Shown here: piece by piece, positions 55,849 to 64,000 of the stretch | How positions within the stretch are numbered: the stretch's first letter is position 1 | Layout: every line of letters begins with the position of its first letter | Source: Chelonoidis abingdonii | Lineage: Eukaryota > Chordata > Testudines > Testudinidae | Assembly: GCF_003597395.2 (NCBI RefSeq) | Contig: NC_133772.1 | Location: 141,700,074 to 141,764,073 of the forward strand | Direction: 5' to 3' | Length of the DNA: 64,000 bases | The notes under the pieces: generated by a model | Seen by the model: the letters and a program-made list of their open reading frames with translations, nothing else | What the model was told of the DNA's origin: nothing | The model's database searches: none | Program-made: the position numbers and the translations under genes

Positions 55849-56835
55849 AACTAACTCAAATTATCAAAGGATGAAATAAACAAACAAACACAAAGGGGAA
55901 CAAAAAAGGCACAAATGAAATTAAACTAGCTAGAGACAAAGGGTAACTAAGAAAGATATTCTACAAATACAATTACAAGAAAGGAGAGACCGAGACAGGG
56001 TAAGGACTGTTACTTATTTAAAGGGGAAAAACATTAACATTTGAAAGAGATGGATTCAATTCAACTGAAGCTGGAGAAAACTGGAGAATGGTCTGAAATA
56101 AATAGGAATGAATTCAAGTACTGCACTTGGAAGGAACAATCAGCCTACACGAACACGTAACAAAATGGGAAATGACTTGTCTAGGAAGGAGCAACTGTGG
56201 AAAGGGATCTGGGGGTCATAGTGGATCAAGCTAAATATGATGAATTAGTGTAACATCTGCTGCAAAAAAGCGAACATCCTTCTTGGAGACTGTATTAGCA
56301 GGAGTGTTGTAAGCAAGACACCAAGAAATAATTCTCCCTCTCTAGTCTCCGCAGCTGATAACCTCAGCTGGAGTAAAGTGTCTAGTTCTGCGGTGCCCAT
56401 TTCAGGGAAGGATGTGGACAAACTGGAGAAAGGTTCAGAGAAAAGCACACAAATGCTTAAAAGGTTAGAACACATGACCTATGGGGAACATTGAAAAAAT
56501 TGGGTTCGTTCTGTCTGAGAAGAGAAGGCTGAGGGGACATGAGAACAGTTTTCAGTACATAAAAGGATTGTTACATGAAAGAAGAGAAAAAAAGTTCTCT
56601 TTTAACCTCGGAAAGGCAAGAAGCAATGGGCTTAAATGCAGCATAGGAGGTTTAAAGTTGGACTTAGGCAAAAAATTCCTAACCTGTCAAGGTGGTTAAG
56701 CACTGGAATCAATTTTAAGAGCAGGTGGACAAACACCTTCAGGGATGGTCTATATAATACTTAGCCCTGCCTCGAGTGCAGGGGACTGACTAGAGAACCT
56801 CTCGAGATCCTTTCTGATCCTAGATTCATATGAAT
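55849..56835 (+). mobile_element. CR1 LINE, 3' segment of the split copy
   Basis: AATTAAACTAGCTAGAGAC and AAGATATTCTACAAATAC are ORF2; then most of the reverse transcriptase core is missing (jump near 56040-56100). The copy continues with GCACTTGGAAGGAAC, GGATCTGGGGGTCATAGTGG, the C-terminal frame 56481-56699 (GFVLSEKRRLRG, RSNGLK) and a short 3' UTR to about 56835. Confidence 0.9.
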
Positions 56836-57199
56836 TCTGCAAAACATCACAGTACGTCCTCCACCCTCACACACCCGATACTAGGAATTCATCCCAGAAG
56901 CTGTATAACATTTATTCTATAAAGATATCAATATCTTGTCTTAAAGATTGCCAGGCAACTGTGAACCCACCATTGCATGGTAAGCTGCTGCTGTGTTTAT
57001 TACTTACCTGTTGGAATTACTTATTTCAAGGCTGAATTTCTCTAACTCAGCTTCCATCTATTGGATCCTGTTATGCTTCTGTCAGCAAGGTTAAGAGCCC
57101 GCACTCTGATTTTTTTCATGTGTAGGGTAGGTATACTCCCTGATGAATCACCTCTTCCACCTTCTCTTCGATATCTTAATAAGACGGAGCTCCTTAAGC
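56836..57199. other. Unassigned sequence
   Basis: Nothing recognised. Confidence 0.4.
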
Positions 57200-57207
57200 C
57201 CTTACAC

Positions 57208-58037
57208 CAGTGGTTTTCAACTTATTTTTCTGGTGACACCAGCTGAAGAAATCGTATTGATAGCCTGCAACACAGTGGAAGCTGGGAATGAGGAGTTGTG
57301 GGGTGCGGGGGGGGGGGGGCGGAACTCAGGCACTGAGGCTAGAGGGTTGGATGCAGGGTTTAGGGCTGTGGGGTGGGGCCTGGGAATGAGGGTTCAGGGT
57401 ATGGGGAGCGATCAGAGGTTGTGGGGGCAGGGGCGGTAGGCGGTAGGGGAAGGGCAGGGGTGAGTGTGCAGGGGGCTCTGGTGGGGGTGAGGTGTGGGGT
57501 CAGGGCTCTGGCTGGAGTGCAGGGCTCTGAGGGTGGGGCGGGATGAGGGTAGAGGGGTAGAGGAGGGGCTCATTGGGTGCTAGTAGGTCAGGGGGTTGAG
57601 GTGTGGGAGGGGTCAGGGCTCTGTACATGAGGAGTGCGGGCTTAGGGTGGGGCTGGGGATGAGGGGCTTGGGGTAGAGGAGGGGGCTCACAGTTTGGGGG
57701 TGCTCAGGTCTAGGTCAGGGGGTTCCTAGGCAGAGGCATGCAAGTGGGTCCATGCAGGTCTCTGTTCCTGGCCACAGGGAGTGTGAAGCCGGTGCTCGAA
57801 GCAGGGACAGCACATGGACCCCCATGGACCCCCTGACTAGCAGCCGGACCTGCTACTGGACACTTCAGGGGTGCAGCGCGGTGTAAGAACAGGTAGGGAC
57901 TAGCCTGCCTTAGCCGGGCAGCACCGCCGATGGGACTCTTAATGCCCGGTCGGCAGGGCTTACCAGAGCCACCACGACCCAGTGCCTTCTATTCCACGAC
58001 CCAGTACTGGTCGCAATCCACAGTTTGGAAGCCACTG
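57208..58037 (+). mobile_element. hAT-type non-autonomous element, 830 bp, G-rich interior
   Basis: Ends CAGTGGTTTTCAACTT and, reverse-complemented, CAGTGGCTTCCAAACTG. Flanks CCTTACAC (57200-57207) and CTTTACAT (58038-58045) agree at 6 of 8 positions, the two differences being C/T transitions. 57300-57720 is a degenerate G-rich repeat built from GGGTGGGGC, GGGCTCTG and TCAGGG words. Nothing in it codes for a transposase. Confidence 0.85.
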
Positions 58038-58045
58038 CTTTACAT

Positions 58046-58799
58046 AGGGGCTCGCTCAAGTTGAGGGTATCCTTCCTATGCACTTCCAGTTCTTTGGCTT
58101 AAAGCTTGATTGTAGCTAAGGGGTATGTGTCATATTTTGGGATTCAGTGCAGATCAATAGGGATTGTGTCACCACTTTGTCCTCTAACCCTGAGTACCTT
58201 AAAATGCTCTGCAGCTATAGCTCTGGCTGTCTCCGCCAGCATTGGTTACTACTATTCAGAGACCCCAAAACGTTCCCAGTCTCGAATTTTCCCCAAACTA
58301 TCTGCCCTGAAGTGTTCAGCTCTCTCCTGGCCCACACAGAAAAATAATAATGTTTGTTCGCTCCTTTAAAGTGACAATACCCAGCTGGTTGCCACATTAA
58401 CTGGAGTTATCACTTCCATCAAACACAGCTGATTGGTTTAAATTAAAAGTCAAATACGTTCATTAACAAAAGGACACAGGTTAAGTTGTGCCAAGCAGAA
58501 GAAATAAAGGTAGAGATGGTTACAAGCAAATAAAAGTGAAAACATGCATCTAAAGTCTAAAACTTCAACTAGCAAGATACCATCTTTGCTTTCTTAACAC
58601 TGACAATTTAAAAAATAAAAGGAAAGGAAACTTTAAAATGAAAAGTCATTTCAAATGTAAACATCAAAATGTTTCATTTTGAAAATGTAGAAATGACACA
58701 TTTCAATTTTTTGGTCAATTTGGTGAAATTGACACAAATTCTCAAAATGTTTTGGTGTTGCCAAATCTGCATGTTTCACCCAAAGAGAGTTTTGGTCAC
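58046..58799. other. Unassigned, AT-rich repeat-like stretch at 58595-58790
   Basis: 58595-58790 is made of AAAATGTTTCATTTTG/CAATTTTTTGGTC-type words and resembles 27190-27370 and 61841-61925. No ends found. Confidence 0.4.
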
Positions 58800-58945
58800 A
58801 TGGGCAGGAGCCAGCCTCTAACTGACGGGTTATCCCATCACTGCAAGGATTCTCGTACCTTCCTCAGAAGATCTGACACTGGCCACTGCTAAAGACAGGA
58901 AACTAGGCTACATGGACCTTGAAGCTGAGCCAGTGTTGTATCAAG
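58800..58945 (+). mobile_element. CR1 LINE 3' UTR fragment
   Basis: GGATTCTCGTACCTTCCTC, GAAGATCTGACACTGGCCAC, ACAGGAAACTAGGCTACATG and TGAGCCAGTG match the CR1 3' UTR end. Confidence 0.8.
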
Positions 58946-61840
58946 CAGGTAAGGTACTAACATACTTCAATGGGACTTTATTTTTTACAGTGGAAACCTC
59001 TTTACCAAGCTGCTGCTGCACCCTCTGTAACTCTCACTCAGCCCCCCCAATTCCTCCCCCCTCCTTCCTGTGTCCTGTCCTTTCAGACTCCCAGCAGCCA
59101 GTGCTCCCAGTTCTAATAATTACAAGCACATCTAAACAGCACAGTCAGTCCGGCCATTCCTGGGTTCCCAGATGGATAAGACTGACTTGACCATTTTGAT
59201 CAAAAGCCTGCTGCAGTCCATAGCAAGACTAATTGCTTTTTTCATCTGAATCTCTGCAGGATCTGATGTGCAGCCCCGCTCTGGTCTGCCCACTACTGCC
59301 CTCAGACCCATGGAGAGGCCTTGGTTGGGGTTGGGGGCCAGTACCCTGGAGAAGGCCAAGCCTCACTTGCTTCCGGGAGAAAGGAGATATAGGGACACCC
59401 ATTGCCTGAAGCAAAGCCTGAGAGCTTGGCTCAGAGAGAAATGTGGAAGCCATGATATATCAGGCTCTCAAACTCGCACAGCCTGGCCACCAGCTTTCCT
59501 TCGCTCTTCCTGCATCTTGCAGCAGCGCTCTATGGCCATGCAAACAAGCACCCAGGCCATTTCAGCCAGGGTTCCTCAGCGCAGACACTAGATCCACCAA
59601 TACAGCTCCCTCACCAAAGTACGGTGGGGATTTAGTTCACTCAGCAGCAATGGGGGAAATAAGAAGCAGGGGCCGACAGCCGCTCAGGGCATGTACAGAG
59701 CTCAACACACAGGTCTAGTCCCAGCAACTGCTTCTTTATTCACTTACCAGATGGTTCCCAGAATCCAGGCAAAACAGCCCACCCTGGAATACATGTTTAG
59801 GGACTACTCTGAAATAACTGTCCTGAACCCCCAGGATACAACACAGGACCCCACATCATTAGCATGCACCCACCCTGTGCCAGCTTTGCTAGGCAGTGCC
59901 GGCCACCTTCAGACAGAGCAAGCCCTTCTTTCCCCAGACATTTCACCAGGAAGGTGGTAGGTTCCTGCTCTCCCACTCCCTGGCTCAGTGGCCTTGTTCA
60001 GGGGTCGGCCCCAGTGCTGCCCACCCAGCACCACTGCCTTGGGTACACGTCCCAGATAGCTGTGGTCTCCATCCATAGAGAAAGGGGCAGACCTTGCTTG
60101 TAAAGGAAAGGAAATGAATACAGAGGAGGCAACCTCAGTCATCAGCAGCTCTGATGTCAAAGTTCTTCCCTGGGGCAGTGTATAAAACAAAGGTGCTTTT
60201 CAAGTGAAATATCACTGTGCCAGGAAACCTGCATAATGAGATTTAATACAGGTGTAGAGCTAAAGCACAGATTTCTTTTGGAGGAGGGGGAGCAGACCAA
60301 ATCTTGATGCTACCACTGCTCAGATAACCCTTAAAGATGCACTCATTCAGGGTTCAATTATAAGGAAAGGGCCACCAAAAACACATCCCAAACACTGCCC
60401 TCATCAGGATGAATGTGAGCAGCTTGTTCTGTTGAATCGGATGTCCCTACAGGAGGCAATTATCCCAGCCCCGTTCAAGCTGTTCCAGTTCAGGTGATCT
60501 TGTTGCTTTCTTTAATTATGTTGGCGAATACCTCCCCGAGCGAAAAGCAATTGACAAAGCAGCCAGAGCTCACAGTAAACTTTGTCAAAATAAATGTTAG
60601 AACATCAATTAGTTTGGGCATTTTTCAGTTATCGAAGTGCAAAGGCAAGGAAAAGCTAACGCTGAACTGAGAGTAGATAGAGGCTCCAGGTAGGGAGAAA
60701 CCTAAGCAGAGATTTAATCCAGTTGGACACTCACTGGGCTAAAAATCCTGAGACAGACTCTGAGTCCAGCTGCCCTGAGGTGTAAAAATGGATTTTGTGC
60801 CCTTTTACTGATTTCTTATGATTTATATAAACATCCTCAATGTTTTTTTTTTATTTATTTGGATTTAAGCAAATGCCAAAAACATCGTTGCTATCCACAT
60901 ATTCTGGATGCCCATTATGGCAAAGTCTTCCTTGTTCTTTTTCTTAGTATGTGAGCAAACATTCTGTGTTGGAATGACATGCTGAGTTCTTATTAGTTAT
61001 GGAAGATTCTACACATAGACTGCTACTGTGTAAAGGAAGCTAAGTGAGCAGCAGAAAGGTTTGCTCTCTGCTTTGGTGTCTGAGGTGAGTCCATTCTTGA
61101 TGCAGAGCTGTACCTGGGAACCAGTCATTGGTGTTGGGCTGAGATTACTGAAAGAAGGATTGTCCTGCATGTTGGTTGTCCACCTCTGTTCCAGGACTGG
61201 AATATGCATGTCAATACAAAAAAGTTACACTCAGAAACCAACATGGCTCCATGCGTTACTGATTTCTCCACCAGTGGGAAGCTAATCTGCAAAGACACCC
61301 ACTACCATTCTGCAGAGAAGCAACACTGATATCAGAATGGGAAACTGGTGCTAGAAGAAGGGGCACTAGTGACCTTGTTATAACTTAAAAATACATCACC
61401 AGTTATACTCTAACAAAACTAAAGTGCAGCCACAAAGTCCAGTATAACCCATCACAAGTTCTTGTTGTAGTTTTTAGTGAGCATGTCTTTAAAAATGTCT
61501 TTTTTCTGCTTGTTACAGGATTTTGGGGCACTCAACTGGAGGCACCTCAGAGGAGCCTGATTACTGGAAAGCACAGAGCATCCACTCCCTAAGTGGCTAC
61601 AAGTGGGTACCCTAAATCACCCTGAACCTGCAAATACTCATGCACATAATTAATTGTATGCACATTATTAGTTGCACTGGCTTCCGTAGGAGAACTAACT
61701 AACAAAGCTAAGCACATTCCTAGTGTGTACAGGATTGGGGCTAGAGACCTCAGGTCTTGACTTCCAGAGATTCCTCCAGCAAACTCATGGAGAACTAATG
61801 GGATTGTGACACCTCACGAGACTGAAATTGGAGCCGGTTG
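58946..61840. other. Unassigned sequence, 2.9 kb
   Basis: No recognised gene or repeat. Overlapping frames at 59268-59960 on the plus strand and 59132-59453 on the minus strand lack domains and splice context. An oligo-T/A-rich stretch lies near 60841. Confidence 0.35.
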
Positions 61841-61960
61841 AGAAACAGGGTTTCCTTCTGTGGGAAATTTTAATTTTTTGGTGAAATATTTCAGCTGAAA
61901 AACAAAATATTTAAATTTAAGATGGCACCAGAGTGCCTCATGGGATTTGTAGTTCAGGTG
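61841..61960. repeat. AT-rich repeat joined to a TCATGGGATTTGTAGTTC motif
   Basis: GGGAAATTTTAATTTTTTGG and AATATTTCAGCTGAAAAAC are followed by GATGGCACCAGAGTGCC and TCATGGGATTTGTAGTTC, the reverse form of the ACTACAA-TCCCATGA motif of 9743-9878. Ends are undefined. Confidence 0.5.
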
Positions 61961-62157
61961 CTTATGCTCCCATTCTCCTCTATGGGTCAGGCTCTCTGGG
62001 TACACTATATCTCCATCAATGTCTGCCTGTCTACCCGGTGCCAGCAGAATTTGAAGACCTGGTATCTGAGAGCCTGATGCCTTCTTCACACAAACACACC
62101 CTCAATAACCTACCATGTAGTGGAAAACCACTTCCCCTCCCAAACTCAATACATACT

Positions 62158-62178
62158 AGCCAGGGGAGACGTGCCCCC

Positions 62179-62214
<36 letters not shown>

Positions 62215-62310
62215 CCCTCACCAGCCAGGAGAGACTTGCCATCCCCAACACACACACACACTCACAAACCCTCTCACCAGCCCAGAGAGACTGCCAGCAG
62301 TTAGGAGAGA
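62158..62310. repeat. (CA)n microsatellite within an imperfect minisatellite of about 60 bp
   Basis: A 32-base (AC)n run is at 62181-62212 and a shorter one near 62248-62261. The flanking unit CAGCCAGGAGAGACTTGCC occurs three times with variation (about 62158, 62222 and 62278), the first two copies each followed by a CA run, so the CA tract was duplicated with its flank. Opposed Thr/His- and Cys/Val-repeat frames here are artefacts. Confidence 0.85.
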
Positions 62311-62529
62311 TTCACCTGCCTCACTCATTCTCCAACTGACCACCCAGTGCACCACCAGCAGAGATCTGCTTCCCATCCAACTGACCATCGCACTGCCATG
62401 TGCCTCAGGACAGCCTGCCACTACCACCAGCAGAGTCTGCAGGACACTACCGCTGCTAGGTAGAAAAGTTGCCAGGTAAGGGAGTCAGCTACAGGAATAC
62501 CCTGAAGTGCTAAGGAGTAGCAAGCCTGG

Positions 62530-63535
62530 AGGGTCAAGAATGGTAAAGTCTGCAGATAACACAGAAATTAAAGCAGTGGTAAATAACAAAGAGCACAGGT
62601 CACTGGTAAACTGGCTGCATGCAAACAGTATTCATTTTCATACAGCTAAATACAGCTGTATAGATCTAGGAACAAAGAGTGCTGGACATACTTACATGAT
62701 GAAGGACTCTGGGATGCAGTGACTCTGAAAAAGATTTGGGGGTCGTGGTGGATATCAGCTGAATATGCAACGCTGTGGTCAAAGGACTAATGCAGTCCTC
62801 GAAGGCATAAACAGGGGAATCTTAAGGTGGATCAGTACTTATTTTACCTCTGTATTTGGCATGGTGCGACTACTGTTGGAATATTAGGTCCAGTTCTAAT
62901 GTACACTATTCAAGGATGTTGATAAACTGGAGAGGGCTCAGATAAGAGTCATGAGAATGATTATAGGATTAGAAAACCTGTCTCACAATGATAAACACAA
63001 GGAGCTCAATATATTTAGTTTAATAAAGAGAAAGTTAAGGGGTGACTCGATTACAGTCTATAAGTATCTGCATGGGGAACAACTATTTAAAAATGAAGCA
63101 GCAGCAGCAGCACCCACGAAAGCTCATGCTCCAAAACGTCTGTTAATCTGTAAGGTGCACAGGATTCTCTGCTGCTTCTACAGATCCAGAATAACATGGC
63201 TACCCCTCTGATACTATTTAAAAATGGATTCTTCAATCTAGCAGGGAAAGGTCTAACATGATCCAGTGGGCTTCAAGTTGAAGCTAGACAAATTCAGAGT
63301 AGAAATAAGATGCACCTTCTTGAGAGTGAGGGTAATTAGCCATTGGAACAATTTATCAAGGGTCATGGTGGATTCCTCATGACTAACAATTTTTAAATCA
63401 AGTCTGGATGTTTTTTCTAAAAGCTCTGCGCTAGGAATTATTTGGGGGAAAGTTCTTTTGTCTGTGTTATAAGGGAGGTCAGACTAGATTATCACAGTGG
63501 CCCCTGCTTGGAATCTATGGTGGGAGTAGATGGTC
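62530..63535 (+). mobile_element. CR1 LINE 3' part with nested SINE
   Basis: Starts inside the reverse transcriptase: AKSADNTEIKAVVNNKEHRSL replaces the usual FADDTKI, so an active-site Asp is Asn. Follows LVNWLHANSIHF, then GGGTCGTGGTGGATATCAGC, GGAGAGGGCTCAGATAAGAG and a 3' UTR ending GGTCAGACTAGATTATCAC. Frames are broken. A SINE interrupts it at 63096-63212. Confidence 0.93.
63096..63212 (-). mobile_element. Turtle SINE, reverse strand, nested in CR1
   Basis: On the minus strand: ATCAGAGGGGTAGCCATG, ATTCTGGATCTGTAGAAGC, CAGCAGAGAATCCTGTGC, then ACGTTTTGGAGCATGAGC and a (TGC)n tail. ACTATTTAAAAATG is present exactly at 63082-63095 and 63213-63226, a perfect 14-bp target duplication, so the insertion is younger than the CR1. 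Unlike the two fold-back copies it is a conventional insertion. Confidence 0.95.
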
Positions 63536-64000
63536 TGATGGGAGCTGGGGCTGAGGGAAGAGCATATTACCCAATGGGAATCACATGTATCCCCAGGGAA
63601 GACAGAAAAGTTGTGAGGGAGTTACCTTGTTAAGGCCTTTGGCAGCGTGAGTGTTTCTATGGAACCCAACTCATGAATGGTTTCAGAGGAGATTTTCCTC
63701 ATCACCTGAATCCTTTGCACATTGCTGTCAATTTCATTTCATCTTGCCATTGAAATTGAAACCTTTCATACCTTACATGTTTGTGCAATCAGTAACTAAT
63801 CACTGCTTATTGGCAGCTTCCAGCACACCACTCGCATTTGTGAGGGGAAATAAATCCCACTCTGTCTCTCAAAGAGAGTACTTCAAACTAGTGTGACTAT
63901 GACTTACTGTACAAGGAAGTATCAGGGCAAAATGAGGAGGACTTCATGTAGGAAATAAAAGAAGCTTTTCTCCCCTCTGCCCCCCTTCCAATCCACTAGC
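63536..64000. other. Unassigned sequence to right edge
   Basis: No gene or repeat recognised. Confidence 0.4.

Noticed and set aside
62031..62261. Cys/Val-repeat frame on the minus strand
   Set aside because: Produced by the CA microsatellite.
1..64000. CRISPR array, operon or bacterial-type system
   Set aside because: No regularly spaced direct repeats; the window is vertebrate nuclear DNA.

Overview
This window looks like gene-poor nuclear DNA from a turtle, probably cryptodiran. The evidence is the repeat content: several CR1 LINE copies in both orientations, a tRNA-derived SINE whose head reads GTAGCCGTGTTAGTCTG, a second tRNA-type SINE with a CR1-like tail, old L2/MIR relics, hAT and Tigger-type non-autonomous DNA elements, and solo LTRs of types I associate with turtle genomes. 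I found no convincing host protein-coding exon, rRNA gene, functional tRNA gene or CRISPR array. Long open frames are either parts of retroelements or can be explained by chance. The species cannot be named from the sequence.

Layout. 1-12000: an LTR running off the left edge, a SINE (2826-2966), a CR1 scrap (3179-3425), a Tigger-type element (5961-6272, TA target duplication), two hAT-type elements with perfect 8-bp target duplications (7214-7525 and 8851-9096), a palindromic element carrying ACTACATCTCCCATGAT (9743-9878), and a reverse-strand CR1 (10570-11527) whose reverse transcriptase end is still open for about 269 codons. 12000-24000: mostly unassigned sequence, a 1.7-kb decayed CR1 (18960-20635), L2-like scraps, an LTR-like repeat, and a fold-back SINE (23562-23666). 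24000-33000: a GC-rich element, a hAT element (25478-25690), a 909-bp solo LTR (25742-26650), a hAT copy (29412-29719) of the same family as 7214-7525, and unassigned DNA.

33000-44000: unassigned DNA and a MIR relic, then a compound locus at 38219-41402. There, pieces of a Ty3/Gypsy-like retrotransposon lie in opposite orientations, giving inverted arms of about 240 bp around a decayed gag-like region and a CpG-rich MITE. It is followed by a tRNA-type SINE and a 673-bp solo LTR (43281-43953). 44000-64000: the most heavily nested part. A CR1 (47110-50695) is split by a 1.5-kb solo LTR. Another CR1 (53085-56835) is split by a 1.3-kb LTR, which itself contains a fold-back SINE with a perfect 16-bp target duplication, and by a 333-bp element. 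Further on lie an 830-bp hAT element, a (CA)n/minisatellite block, and a last CR1 with a SINE inserted in it (perfect 14-bp target duplication).

There is no operon-like or multi-gene system. The best leads are structural: two independent fold-back SINEs, the inverted Gypsy locus, the nested insertions that give a relative age order, and some dispersed motifs I could not assign. Family names rest on recognition without a database search; target duplications, inverted repeats and open frames were read directly from the sequence.
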